From NCBI RefSeq assembly GCF_014199625.1, contig NZ_JACHNY010000003.1:310001-374000 (forward strand): a DNA stretch of 64,000 bases. The letters are read 5' to 3'. Below, piece by piece: positions 55,268 through 64,000 of the stretch. The position numbers and the translations under genes were made by a program. The notes beneath the pieces are model-generated. The model saw nothing but the letters and a program-made list of their open reading frames with translations. It was not told the origin of the DNA and did not search any database. This DNA comes from Sphingomonas abaci (GTDB taxonomy: Bacteria; Pseudomonadota; Alphaproteobacteria; Sphingomonadales; Sphingomonadaceae). The stretch's first letter is position 1, and each line of letters opens with the position of its first letter.

Positions 55268-56104
55268 ATGCTGCTCGCCATCGATGCCGGTAACACCAAT
55301 GTCGTCTTCGCGCTGGTCGAGGTCGACGGGACCGAACGGCGAATCCGCGGTCGCTGGCGGCTCGCCACGGATCCGCGGCGGACGGCGGACGAATATGCGG
55401 TCTGGCTCAGCCAGCTCCTGGCGCTGGAGGGATTCGCGCGGACCGACGTGACCGACGTCATCATCTCGACCGTGGTGCCCCGCGCGCTCCACAACCTGCA
55501 GGTGCTGGCGCGCAAATATTTCGGTGGCGAGCCACTGATCGCCGGACAGGCGCCAGTCGAATGGGGCATCGAGATCGACGTCGACGAGCCGCGCTCGCTC
55601 GGCGCGGACCGGGCGGTCAACACCATCGCCGCGCATGCGCTTCATGCCGGCGACCTGATCGTCATCGACTTCGGCACCGCCACCACCTTCGACGTCAGCG
55701 ACTATCGCGGCGCGTACAAGGGCGGGATCATCGCACCGGGCATCAACCTGTCGCTCGACGCGCTGGTCACCGCCGCCGCCAAGCTGCCGCGCATCGCGAT
55801 CGAGGCCCCGGCGAGCGCCACCGTGGTCGGCCGCAACACGGTCGACCAGATGCATATCGGCATCTATTGGGGCTATATCGCGATGATCGAGGGACTGGTC
55901 GCGCGACTGAAAGCCGAGGTCGGCCGGCCGGTCAAGGTGATCGCCACCGGCGGCCTCGCCACGCTCTTCGAGCGCCATACCGCCGTCTTCGACGCCATCG
56001 AGCCGGACCTGACCATCCAGGGACTGGCGATGATGTGGGATAAGGCCCATATCCAACGAACCACGCCCGCGCCGGGCGACCTTCCGGCGCACCCTTCCAA
56101 CTGA
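55268..56104 (+). CDS. coaX: Type III pantothenate kinase
   Basis: CoaX phosphorylates pantothenate in the first step of coenzyme A synthesis. The 278 residues begin with the ATP-binding [15 protein letters not shown], include [14 protein letters not shown] and [10 protein letters not shown], and end with [11 protein letters not shown] before a short tail. The ATG at 55268 is 9 bases after the birA stop, so these cofactor genes are probably co-transcribed. Confidence 0.95.
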   Translation: MLLAIDAGNTNVVFALVEVDGTERRIRGRWRLATDPRRTADEYAVWLSQLLALEGFARTDVTDVIISTVVPRALHNLQVLARKYFGGEPLIAGQAPVEWGIEIDVDEPRSLGADRAVNTIAAHALHAGDLIVIDFGTATTFDVSDYRGAYKGGIIAPGINLSLDALVTAAAKLPRIAIEAPASATVVGRNTVDQMHIGIYWGYIAMIEGLVARLKAEVGRPVKVIATGGLATLFERHTAVFDAIEPDLTIQGLAMMWDKAHIQRTTPAPGDLPAHPSN

Positions 56105-56114
56105 AAGTTGTCAT

Positions 56115-57752
56115 TTGACCCCCAAGAACGAACTTCTCTTCTGCGCGCTCGGTGGCTCGGGCGAGATCGGCATGAACGTCAATCTCTACGGCACCCGCGG
56201 CAAGTGGGTGATGGTGGATTGCGGCATCACCTTTGCCGATCCCGCCTATCCCGGCATCGACGTGATCCTGCCCGACCTGCAATTCATCGAGGAGCGCCAG
56301 GAGGATCTGGTCGGCATCGTGCTGACGCACGGGCATGAGGACCATATCGGGGCCTTGCCCTATCTGGCCGAGGATCTCGGCGTGCCGCTCTACGCCACCG
56401 CCTTCACCGCCGGGCTGATCCGGGGGAAGCTGGAGGAAGAGGGCATCGAGAACCGCGTCAAGCTGCGGATCGTCGACTATGGCAAGCGCGTCGACGTGGG
56501 GCCGTTCGGCTTCACCTTCGTGCCCATGTCGCACTCGATCCCCGAGGCCTCGGCGTTGCTGATCGACACGCCGGACGGCCGCGTCTTCCACTCGGGCGAC
56601 TGGAAGCTGGACGCCGCGCCGATCATCGGCAACCCCGCCACCGCCGAGCAGCTCGCCGCGATCGGCGACGAGGGCGTCGACGTGCTGGTGTGCGATTCGA
56701 CCAACGTCTTCAACAAGGACGCGTCGGGTTCGGAGTCGACGGTCCGGCGCGGGCTGGCGGAGACGATCGCGCGCGCCAAGGGGCGGGTGCTGGTCACCAC
56801 CTTCGCGTCCAACGCCGCGCGCCTGGTGACGCTGGGCGAGGTGGCGCGCGAGACCGGGCGCAAGCTGTGCGTCACAGGCCGCTCGCTCGATCGCATCCTC
56901 AAGGTCGGCCGCGCCTGCGGCTACTTCAAGGACTTCCCCGACACCGTCGATCCCGAGACGGCGATGCGGCTGCCCAAGAACAAGGTGCTGATCGTCGCCA
57001 CCGGTGGGCAGGGCGAGGCGCGCGCGGCGCTGTCGCGCGTCGCGGAGGGCAGCCACACGATCAAGCTCGACATGGGCGACACGGTGGTCTTCTCGTCCAA
57101 GCAGATTCCCGGCAACGAGGTGGCGATCGGCCGCATCCAGAACCTGCTCGCCGCCAAGGGCGTGGAGATGGTGACCGAGCGCCAGGCGCATGTCCACGTC
57201 TCCGGTCACCCCGGCCGGCCCGAACTGGCCAAGGTCTATGGCTGGCTGAAGCCCGACCTGTTGGTGCCGGTCCATGGCGAGATGCGCCATTTGATGGAAC
57301 ACGCGCGCTATGGCCTGTCGCAGGGCGTGAAGAGCAGCGTCGTCCAGACCAATGGCGATGTGATGCGGTTGCTGCCGGGCCCGGCGAAGAAGATCGGCAA
57401 CGCGCCGATCGGCCGTCTGGTGCTGGACGGCGACGTGATCCTGCCGTCGGACGGTTCGACGATCAACGAGCGGCGCAAGCTCGCGCTGAACGGCCAGATT
57501 TCGGTTGCGGTGGCGCTGGGGCGGGATGGCCGGCTGGTCGGTACGCCGCAGGTCCGCTTGCAGGGCGTGCCGGTCGAGGACGAGCGCTTGGCCTTTATCG
57601 ACGATGCGGTCGACGCCGCCGCGCAGGCGGTGAAGGGCGGCCGTCGCGCCAAGGACCGGCTGCGCGAGGATGTGCGGCTGGCGGTGCGCCGCGTGGCGAC
57701 GCGTTGGACCGGCAAGAAGCCGATCGTCGACGTGCTGATGATCGAGGCCTGA
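56115..57752 (+). CDS. rnj: Ribonuclease J
   Basis: RNase J is an endo- and 5'-3' exoribonuclease of mRNA and rRNA. The 545-residue protein has the metallo-beta-lactamase motif THGHEDHIGALPY (H72, H74, D76, H77), the beta-CASP domain with HSGDWKLDAAP and VHVSGHPGRPELAK, and a C-terminal domain. The start is TTG at 56115, with GAAAG upstream; the conserved N-terminus (LLFCALGGSGEIGMN) follows closely. Confidence 0.93.
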   Translation: MTPKNELLFCALGGSGEIGMNVNLYGTRGKWVMVDCGITFADPAYPGIDVILPDLQFIEERQEDLVGIVLTHGHEDHIGALPYLAEDLGVPLYATAFTAGLIRGKLEEEGIENRVKLRIVDYGKRVDVGPFGFTFVPMSHSIPEASALLIDTPDGRVFHSGDWKLDAAPIIGNPATAEQLAAIGDEGVDVLVCDSTNVFNKDASGSESTVRRGLAETIARAKGRVLVTTFASNAARLVTLGEVARETGRKLCVTGRSLDRILKVGRACGYFKDFPDTVDPETAMRLPKNKVLIVATGGQGEARAALSRVAEGSHTIKLDMGDTVVFSSKQIPGNEVAIGRIQNLLAAKGVEMVTERQAHVHVSGHPGRPELAKVYGWLKPDLLVPVHGEMRHLMEHARYGLSQGVKSSVVQTNGDVMRLLPGPAKKIGNAPIGRLVLDGDVILPSDGSTINERRKLALNGQISVAVALGRDGRLVGTPQVRLQGVPVEDERLAFIDDAVDAAAQAVKGGRRAKDRLREDVRLAVRRVATRWTGKKPIVDVLMIEA

Positions 57753-57757
57753 CCGCC

Positions 57758-58039
57758 ATGAGGTGGACGTCGGCGCTTGCGATCTACGTCCTCTTCTGGG
57801 CCTTCAGCGTCTTCCTGGTGCTGCCCTTCGGGGTCCGCACCACGGAGGAGGCGGGCGGTGAGCGCGTGCCGGGCCAGGCCGACAGCGCCCCCCATGAGTT
57901 TCGCGCCGGTCGGGTCGCGTTGCGCGTCACGATCGTCGCGACGATCCTTTTCGCGCTGTTCCAGCTCAATTACTATTATGGCTGGATCACGCCGCTCAGC
58001 GCCGATTATCTCGGGCTGGCCAACATGGCGGTGCGGTGA
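57758..58039 (+). CDS. DUF1467 family membrane protein
   Basis: This 93-residue protein has two transmembrane helices (about residues 5-27 and 56-78) around a soluble loop with LPFGVRTTEEAG, the recurring DUF1467 motif. Function is unknown. It follows rnj by 5 bases and converges on dcd with 6 bases between the stops. Confidence 0.85.
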   Translation: MRWTSALAIYVLFWAFSVFLVLPFGVRTTEEAGGERVPGQADSAPHEFRAGRVALRVTIVATILFALFQLNYYYGWITPLSADYLGLANMAVR

Positions 58040-58045
58040 TCGCGC

Positions 58046-58600
58046 TTACAGCCGCGGCAGGGTAACGCCGCGCTGGCCCATATATTTGCCGGCGCGGTCG
58101 GCATAGCTGGTCTCGCACGGCTCGTTGCCCTTCAGGAACAGGAACTGGCACGCGCCCTCATTGGCATAGATCTTGGCGGGCAGCGGCGTGGTGTTGGAAA
58201 ATTCCAGCGTCACATGCCCCTCCCATTCCGGCTCCAGCGGCGTGACGTTGACGATGATGCCGCAGCGGGCATAGGTCGATTTGCCCAGGCAGATGACCAG
58301 CACGTCGCGCGGCACCCGGAAATATTCGACCGTGCGGGCGAGCGCGAAGCTGTTCGGCGGGATGACGCAGACATCGGTCTTGCGATCGACGAAGCTGTTG
58401 GCGGCGAAATCCTTGGGATCGACCACGGCGCTGTCGACATTGGTGAAGATCTTGAACTCGTCGGCGACGCGCGCGTCATAGCCGTAGGAGGACAGGCCGT
58501 AGCTGATGCAGCCGTCGCGGCGCTGCGCCTCCACGAACGGCTCGATCATGCCATGGTTGGTCGCGTGCTCGCGAATCCAGCGGTCGGAGAGGATGGACAT
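58046..58600 (-). CDS. dcd: dCTP deaminase
   Basis: Dcd deaminates dCTP to dUTP, the main route to dTTP in many proteobacteria. The 184 residues include [17 protein letters not shown]-type variants are absent but [13 protein letters not shown] and [19 protein letters not shown], in part, are present, and [12 protein letters not shown] ends it. The ATG at 58600 follows AAGGGA by 8 bases on the minus strand. Confidence 0.95.
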   Translation of the reverse strand: MSILSDRWIREHATNHGMIEPFVEAQRRDGCISYGLSSYGYDARVADEFKIFTNVDSAVVDPKDFAANSFVDRKTDVCVIPPNSFALARTVEYFRVPRDVLVICLGKSTYARCGIIVNVTPLEPEWEGHVTLEFSNTTPLPAKIYANEGACQFLFLKGNEPCETSYADRAGKYMGQRGVTLPRL

Positions 58601-58663
58601 GGGCGCATCCCTTCGCGGCAAAGCGGCAGTCGTGCAAGCGGGATGGGGAGGGGGGCAGGAAGC

Positions 58664-58738
58664 GCCGTGCTCCCGCGCAGGCAGGACCCCGGGGTCAAAG
58701 GCGGTGCCTGGTGATGCTCTGGGTTCCTGCGTTCGCAG
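58664..58738. repeat. Degenerate intergenic inverted repeat, family C
   Basis: The left part CCGTGCTCCCGCGCAGGCAGGACCC and the right part GGGTTCCTGCGTTCGCAG are imperfect inverted copies (GCAGG-A-CCC against GGGTTCCTGC), quoted here only in part for structure. It lies between dcd and the SGNH gene and resembles the sphingomonad repeats that contain TGCG-TTCGCAGG. No close copy is seen in the window. Confidence 0.45.
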
Positions 58739-58775
58739 CGACACCGGGTCGCGCTGGGGCGGTCGCTGCCGCCGA

Positions 58776-59648
58776 TCAGCGGCCGCAACCGCCCTTCGTC
58801 TCCAGCGCCTCATGCGCGATGCCCTGCAACGCGGCGGTCTGTTCGGGCGAGAAGCCCAGGTCCATCGCCGCCGCCTCGTCCCGGCCCAGCACACGCGGAT
58901 CGCGGCCGGTGATCTGGCCGAACAGCACCAGCGCCTCCAGATAATAGCCATAGGCGCTGGCGTGATACTGGTCCCAGGCCCAGAGCGGCAACTGGCCATA
59001 GGCGATGCCGTCATAGGGATCGGCATCGGCGACGCCGGCGCGGATCGCGCAGGTAAAGGCCTGTCCCACCGGGGCCACGCCCTGCACGCCGCGCCCGGCG
59101 GCGCGGGCGGCGCGGTCGTACCCGGCGCGAATGCTGTTCGCCATCGCGGCGATGCCCTGACCCGACCAGGGGCTGCCGGCACGATAGGTCAGGTCGGGCC
59201 GCGACCAGGTGCTGTCGAGCAGGATGCGCACGCGCGGGTTGCGCGCGGCGAACAGCCGGGCGAGCGTATCGACCGAGGCGATCGTCTCGGCCGGGTCGCC
59301 AACGCGTTCGGGGCTGAGCGTCGAATAGTCCTGGAGGACGACCCGGTCCCAGCGCCGGTCGATCTCCGACCGGCGATTGGCCAGGTGCCAGGCCAGGCTG
59401 CGCCCGCCCTCCGTCTCCAGCGACACGTCATAGTCGAGGCCGGCCTGTTCGGTGAAGCGCTTGAACAGGGCCGGTACGCCGCCGACGCCGGTGCCGTTCA
59501 GGTCGGTGACGCGGTGCGCGCCCATATGGTGGACCGGCGAATGCGCGCCGAAGGTGAAGCTGTTGCCGACGAACAGGATCGTCTCCGCCCGTACGGGCGA
59601 GGCGGCCAGCGCGACCAGCGCGGCGAGGCCGAGCAGCCGGCGCATCAT
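58776..59648 (-). CDS. SGNH/GDSL-like secreted hydrolase (DUF4886-like)
   Basis: This 290-residue exported protein has a signal peptide ending near PVRA (residue 22), followed immediately by [11 protein letters not shown], in which the serine of GNS would be the nucleophile of an SGNH hydrolase. [13 protein letters not shown] and [19 protein letters not shown], in part, with its D-x2-H, supply the likely rest of the active site. Substrate, perhaps an acetylated sugar, is unknown. The start overlaps the stop of the upstream desulfhydrase (ATGA with ATG at 59648, or TGATG with 59645). Confidence 0.75.
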   Translation of the reverse strand: MMRRLLGLAALVALAASPVRAETILFVGNSFTFGAHSPVHHMGAHRVTDLNGTGVGGVPALFKRFTEQAGLDYDVSLETEGGRSLAWHLANRRSEIDRRWDRVVLQDYSTLSPERVGDPAETIASVDTLARLFAARNPRVRILLDSTWSRPDLTYRAGSPWSGQGIAAMANSIRAGYDRAARAAGRGVQGVAPVGQAFTCAIRAGVADADPYDGIAYGQLPLWAWDQYHASAYGYYLEALVLFGQITGRDPRVLGRDEAAAMDLGFSPEQTAALQGIAHEALETKGGCGR

Positions 59649-60733
59649 CGACCCAGCAGCGCCGCGATGCGCCGCTCCTCCGCCTGCCACTGCACCGCGC
59701 GCGCGCCGAGCCAGTCGTCGTCATAGCAACTGTCGGCATAGCGTTGGCCGCTGTCGCACAGGATGGTGACGACCGCCCCCTGTTCGCCGCGCGCCGCCAT
59801 CTCCTCGATCAGCATCAGGCAGGCATGGATGTTGGTGCCGGTCGAGCCGCCGACCGGCCGGCCCAGCCGCTGGCTGATCGCGCGCATCGCGCCGATGCTG
59901 GCGGCGTCGGGCACCGCGATCATGCGGTCGATCACGCCGGGGATGAACGACGCCTCGACGCGTGGCCGGCCGATCCCCTCGATGCACGAGCCGCAGCCCT
60001 GGTCGAGTGTCTGGATCGTGCGATCCGCATAGTGACGGTGGAAGACCGACGCCTCCGGGTCGGCGACGCACAGCCGGGTCGGATAGCGGCCATAGCGGAT
60101 ATAGCGGCCGATCGTGGCGGAGGTGCCGCCGGTGCCGGCGCCGCAGACGATCCAGGCCGGCACCGGATGATCCTCGCGGGTCATCTGCGCGAAGATGCTC
60201 TCGGCGATATTGTTGTTGCCGCGCCAGTCGGTCGCGCGCTCGGCATAGGTGAACTGGTCGAGATAATGGCCGCCGGTCTCCGCGGCCAGCCGCGCCGCCG
60301 CGCCATAGGCCTGGCGCGGATCGTCGACCATATGGATCTCGCCGCCATGGAAGCGGATCGCATCGAGCTTGGCCGAGGAGGTGGAGGCCGGCACCACGGC
60401 GATGAAGCGCAAGCCAAGCAGATGCGCGAAATAGGCCTCCGACACCGCGGTCGAGCCGGACGACGCCTCGATCAGCACCGTGTCCGGTCCGACCCAGCCG
60501 TTGCAGATCGCGTAGAGGATCAGCGAGCGGGCGAGCCGATGCTTCAGGCTGCCGGTCGGGTGGACCGACTCGTCCTTCAGGTACAGGGTGATGCCTGGGA
60601 AGCGGGGCAGCTCCACCCGGATCAGATGGGTGTCGGCGGAGCGGTTGAAGTCCGCCTCGATCCGGCGGACCGCCTCGTCCGTCCAACGGGTGGCGAGGCG
60701 CGCGGCGGGCAGGGGACTGGCGTCGGTCATCAT
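59645..60733 (-). CDS. PLP-dependent cysteine synthase family; Cds1-type L-cysteine desulfhydrase
   Basis: The 362-residue protein has PLP-binding K64 in [13 protein letters not shown] and the substrate loop [13 protein letters not shown]. It carries the subfamily blocks [21 protein letters not shown], in part, [13 protein letters not shown] and [12 protein letters not shown]. These match Cds1-like desulfhydrases, which release sulfide, pyruvate and ammonia from cysteine, better than the biosynthetic CysK/CysM enzymes. Two adjacent ATGs (60733, 60730) are possible starts. It is coupled to the SGNH gene. Confidence 0.85.
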   Translation of the reverse strand: MMTDASPLPAARLATRWTDEAVRRIEADFNRSADTHLIRVELPRFPGITLYLKDESVHPTGSLKHRLARSLILYAICNGWVGPDTVLIEASSGSTAVSEAYFAHLLGLRFIAVVPASTSSAKLDAIRFHGGEIHMVDDPRQAYGAAARLAAETGGHYLDQFTYAERATDWRGNNNIAESIFAQMTREDHPVPAWIVCGAGTGGTSATIGRYIRYGRYPTRLCVADPEASVFHRHYADRTIQTLDQGCGSCIEGIGRPRVEASFIPGVIDRMIAVPDAASIGAMRAISQRLGRPVGGSTGTNIHACLMLIEEMAARGEQGAVVTILCDSGQRYADSCYDDDWLGARAVQWQAEERRIAALLGR

Positions 60734-60779
60734 GGCAACCGGTGCGGCAATCCGAGCGTCGTCGTCAACCCGCCCCGCT

Positions 60780-63700
60780 TCAACCCGTGACCCCCTCGAC
60801 CCGGCCGGTCCGCTCCAGCTTGCCCCAGCCGATGCCGAAGCCGCCGACCGCCGATCCGATCGCCTTCAGCACCACCCAGTACATGAGCTGGCGATAGACG
60901 AAGCGCTGGGCGACCAGCAGGTGCGCGGGATAGTGTCTCTCGCGCGGCTCCAGCCGGTACGCGATCCACCCGCACAGGATGTCGATGGTGGTGAAGGCCA
61001 GCCAGTAGACGCCCATCTGCAGCACGTCGCTCTGCGTCTGGGCCCAGCCATGCTGCTGCACGCGCACGATCGTCGACACGACCGAGATCAGCAGCGCGAG
61101 ATCGATCACCGGCGAGATCGCGGCAAAGACGATCTGGAACAGCCAGGCCTGGGGCAGGCCGATCAGGGCGAGGCCCTTGGGCTGGCGCTGCTTCAGGATC
61201 GCGGCATGTTTCCACAGGCATTGCAGCGTGCCGAACGCCCAGCGGAACCGCTGCTTGGCCAGCGCCTTGAAGCTTTCCGGCGCCTCGGTCCAGGCGACCG
61301 CGTCGACGTCATAGGCGATGCGCCAGCCGGCGCGCTGGATGGCGATGGTCAGGTCCTGGTCCTCGGCCAGCGTGTCCTCGGGATAGCCGCCCACCTGGTC
61401 GATCGCCTGCCGCCGCCACGCTCCGACCGCGCCCGGCACCACCGTCATCGCGTCGAACTGCGCCAGCGCGCGCCGCTCGACATTCTGCGCGGTGACATAT
61501 TCCACCGCCTGCCAGCGGGTGGCCAGGTTCACGCGGTTGCCGACCTTGGCATTGCCCGCCACCGCGCCGATCGCCGGGTCGGCGAACCAGCGGACCAGGC
61601 GCGCGATCGTGTCGGGTTCGAACTGCGTGTCCGCGTCGAGCGCGACGATGATCTCGCCCTTGGCCTGGAGCAGCGCGCGGTTGAGCGCGGAGGCCTTGCC
61701 GCCATTGGTCAGGGTCAGGAGGCGGACGCGCGGATCGTCGCCGAACGCCGCGGCGACCAGGGCGCTGGTCCGGTCCTTGGAGCCGTCGTCCGCCACGATC
61801 ACCTCGATGGTCGCGCCCTCGCTGGCCAGCACGCGCGCGACGGAGGGGACGATCACCGCCTCCTCGTTCCAGGCCGGGATGATGACCGAGACGAGCCGGT
61901 CGGGGGTGAAGGCCGGCGGCTCGATCCCGGCGGTCCGGCGGGCATTGTGGACGGCCAGCCCCGCCATCAGCACCGCGCGCGCGATGCCGAGCAAGATGGC
62001 GACGAAGAACAGCCATTTGAGCAGCCAGACGAAGCCGCCGAGCAGCGCGAAGATGCCGACATCGAGCCGCACCGCCGCCAGGTCGCTGCCGCTGACCGGC
62101 GGCATGACCTGCGCATGGCTGAGCCCCATCAGCCGCGACACGGGCACGAAGGTGAAGCCGCGCGCGCGCAAGCCCTCGATGATGCGGGGCAACGCCTCGA
62201 CCGTCTGCGCGCGGTCGCCGCCGCCGTCATGCAGCAGGATGACATTGGCGGTGCCGCGATCGGGGCCTGGGTTCATCGCCTGGTCGATCGCGCGCTGGAC
62301 GATGGCATCGACGCCGGGCCGCTTCCAGTCGTCCGGATCGTCGTGCAGGCCGACCACCGTATAGCCGCGCTCCTGCGCGAGCAGCGCCGGGTCGAGCTCG
62401 TCGGGCGTGGTCGGCTCGGCATCGCCGAAATAGGGCGCGCGGAACAGGCGCGTGGCATGGCCGGTATAGGCCTCGATCAGCCGCTGAGTCGCATTCAACT
62501 CCAGCGCGGTGCCGCGCGCGCTGACCTCGGCCAGGTTGGGGTGGGTGTAGCTGTGGTTGCCGATCTCGTGCCCCTCGGCGACCAGCCGGTTGAGCAGCAG
62601 CGGGTGGGCCAGCGCATTCTCGCCGATCACGAAGAAGGTGCCGGGCGCCTGTTCGCGCTTCAGCACGTCCAGGATCTGCGGCGTCCAGGTCGGATCGGGA
62701 CCGTCGTCGAAGGTCAGCGCGACCAGCTTGGGGATCGCGCCGGTGCGGCGAACGACATAGGGGGTGGGAAGCGTCTGATATTGCTCGCCGACGATCAGGC
62801 CGTTGGGCTTGAACGTGATCCGGCGCGTGCCAAGCGTGGGCGTGTTGGTGATGCGCAGGATCTCGCCATCGCCCTCCACGTCGACATTGCCGACCGAGCG
62901 GAAGGTCGACAGGTCCGGCCGGGTTCCCTTCCGCCAGGTGGCGAAGTCCTTCCACACGCCAGGGTCCTCGCTGCCCAGCCGCCACAGGGCGACCGCGCCG
63001 ACGCCCGAGGCCCGGGCCGCGAGCAGCTCGTTCCACACGCTCGCGGCGTCGAGCATCCACACGTCGTGGCGCTGGCCGGCGTCGTCCTGATAGGCGAAAT
63101 GGCTGTTGCCGCTGGCCGGATCGAAGGCGATGGTCGCGCCGCTGTCGTGCGCGGCCAGCCATGCCTCTTCCAGGCTGAGCGCGTCGGCACGGCCGCCGTG
63201 CCAGTCATAGGCATAGCTGCCGACCGCCAGTACCAGCTTGTCGCGGTCGACCTGGGTCAGCGCGTCGCGCAACTGGCGCAGGAACCAGCCCTGCGCCGCG
63301 ATCGGCCCCGGCTCGCCGCCTTGCCAATGCTGATCGTAATCCATCAGGAACAGCCGGTCGGTGGCGCCGGCGAACGCCTTCAGGTTCCAGTCGGCATCGC
63401 CGACCGGCACGGTCGCGGTCACCAACTTGCCGAGCGGCGCCCAGGCGGTGCGGGCCTCGCGCAGCAGAGTGCGATAGTCGTTCAGCGACCCGGCCGGCAG
63501 GCTTTCGAAATCGAAGACGACGCCGGCTGCCTTGGTCTGGACGAGCGACTGGCCGATCGTGTCGATCAGCATCCGCCGCGCTTTGGGATCGTGGAGCAGC
63601 GCCGCCGCGCCCGCGCCATCCCAATCGCCATCGGCGGTGTTCTGCACCATCGGCAGCACCGCCGGCCGCTTCGGGCTGGCGGCCAGGATCGCGTCGAAGC

Positions 63701-64000
63701 GCGGATCGGGGGTGCGGACGATGGTGTGGCGCGGACCGGTGACGCTGAACTGCGCGGGCACCACCCAGTCGAGCTGGCCGACATGGCGTTCCAGCGACAC
63801 GCGGCTGGCATCCGCCCAAGGCACGTAGAACCCGACCGTCAGTGGCCGCCCGCCGGTGCCCGCCGCCGTGCGCTTCGGCAGCCAGCCGATCTGGCGCAGC
63901 TCGTGGCTGACCCCGTGGCGGAAGGCGGCGATCCGCTGCGCCAGCGGCGCGCTGCGCGGGCGCTCGAACGGCAGGCGCAGCGATGCGCCCGCCGGCACGT
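60780..64000 (-). CDS. GH18-like / polysaccharide deacetylase / GT2 fusion protein (5' end outside window)
   Basis: At least 1072 residues are visible; the frame stays open to the right edge, so the true start is beyond it. Three modules follow in order, numbered from a GTG at 63998. A GH18-like barrel has [11 protein letters not shown] near 158-168. A NodB-type deacetylase shows TFDDGPD at 429-435 and NHSYTH at 481-486. A family-2 glycosyltransferase from about 702 has [12 protein letters not shown] at 788-790, AEDQD at 878-882 and QRFRW at 916-920. Membrane helices lie near 646-680 and 945-1050. It probably makes and modifies a beta-linked, N-acetylated polysaccharide. Confidence 0.9.
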   Translation of the reverse strand, partial: VPAGASLRLPFERPRSAPLAQRIAAFRHGVSHELRQIGWLPKRTAAGTGGRPLTVGFYVPWADASRVSLERHVGQLDWVVPAQFSVTGPRHTIVRTPDPRFDAILAASPKRPAVLPMVQNTADGDWDGAGAAALLHDPKARRMLIDTIGQSLVQTKAAGVVFDFESLPAGSLNDYRTLLREARTAWAPLGKLVTATVPVGDADWNLKAFAGATDRLFLMDYDQHWQGGEPGPIAAQGWFLRQLRDALTQVDRDKLVLAVGSYAYDWHGGRADALSLEEAWLAAHDSGATIAFDPASGNSHFAYQDDAGQRHDVWMLDAASVWNELLAARASGVGAVALWRLGSEDPGVWKDFATWRKGTRPDLSTFRSVGNVDVEGDGEILRITNTPTLGTRRITFKPNGLIVGEQYQTLPTPYVVRRTGAIPKLVALTFDDGPDPTWTPQILDVLKREQAPGTFFVIGENALAHPLLLNRLVAEGHEIGNHSYTHPNLAEVSARGTALELNATQRLIEAYTGHATRLFRAPYFGDAEPTTPDELDPALLAQERGYTVVGLHDDPDDWKRPGVDAIVQRAIDQAMNPGPDRGTANVILLHDGGGDRAQTVEALPRIIEGLRARGFTFVPVSRLMGLSHAQVMPPVSGSDLAAVRLDVGIFALLGGFVWLLKWLFFVAILLGIARAVLMAGLAVHNARRTAGIEPPAFTPDRLVSVIIPAWNEEAVIVPSVARVLASEGATIEVIVADDGSKDRTSALVAAAFGDDPRVRLLTLTNGGKASALNRALLQAKGEIIVALDADTQFEPDTIARLVRWFADPAIGAVAGNAKVGNRVNLATRWQAVEYVTAQNVERRALAQFDAMTVVPGAVGAWRRQAIDQVGGYPEDTLAEDQDLTIAIQRAGWRIAYDVDAVAWTEAPESFKALAKQRFRWAFGTLQCLWKHAAILKQRQPKGLALIGLPQAWLFQIVFAAISPVIDLALLISVVSTIVRVQQHGWAQTQSDVLQMGVYWLAFTTIDILCGWIAYRLEPRERHYPAHLLVAQRFVYRQLMYWVVLKAIGSAVGGFGIGWGKLERTGRVEGVTG

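Overview
The window is about 64 kb of gene-dense, GC-rich bacterial chromosome. It looks like an alphaproteobacterium of the Sphingomonadaceae (Sphingomonas-like). The reasons are the protein sequences themselves (RpoD, CarAB, the Nuo subunits), the alphaproteobacterial order zapA - 6S RNA - 5-formyl-THF cyclo-ligase, a PEPxxWA-type C-terminal sorting signal, peptidases of the S9 and DUF885 families, and the nuoA-N - birA - coaX - rnj - DUF1467 block. No prophage, insertion sequence, integrase, CRISPR array or rRNA operon was seen, and no intergenic stretch exceeds 300 bases.

Layout. 1-5.0 kb: the tail of an upstream gene (possibly rimM), an amino-acid permease, a thioredoxin-reductase-like flavoprotein, trmD-rplS, and a DUF418 membrane protein. 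5.0-9.7 kb (minus): dnaG-rpoD plus a family-25 glycosyltransferase. 9.9-16.3 kb: a YqeY protein diverging from carA-carB, then greA and a rhomboid protease. 16.5-18.5 kb (minus): a DUF4170 protein and a four-gene operon of small membrane or amphipathic proteins behind a candidate general-stress (EcfG-type) promoter. 18.6-28.7 kb: eno-ftsB, a haloperoxidase-like hydrolase, two secreted peptidases, a PEP-CTERM protein, a DUF5872 protein next to a second EcfG-like element, and an AI-2E-type exporter. 28.7-30.5 kb: two identical tRNA-Asp genes, DUF2842, the cyclo-ligase, 6S RNA and zapA.

30.6-39.6 kb: glycolysis genes (gap - MOSC protein - pgk, and a class I aldolase) mixed with a TlpA-like thioredoxin, a ribbon-helix-helix/PemK toxin-antitoxin pair with a clear promoter and operator, thiE, an L,D-transpeptidase with an M23 peptidase, efp, and an inositol monophosphatase. 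39.8-54.5 kb: a complete 14-gene complex I operon with many coupled start/stop overlaps and many non-ATG starts. 54.5-58.0 kb: birA, coaX, ribonuclease J and DUF1467. 58.0-64 kb (minus): dcd, an SGNH-type secreted protein, a Cds1-type cysteine desulfhydrase, and the greater part of a very large three-module polysaccharide protein cut by the window edge.

Most of the window is core metabolism and information processing. The best leads for new biology are the small stress-type operon at 16.8-18.5 kb and the bidirectional element at 26.87 kb, both carrying GGAAC-N16-GTT signals; birA, which lacks any conventional start codon; the toxin-antitoxin operator; the histidine-rich and Ala/Pro/Lys-rich extensions of NuoL and NuoC; and several families of intergenic inverted repeats. 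I found no clearly undescribed multi-gene system.
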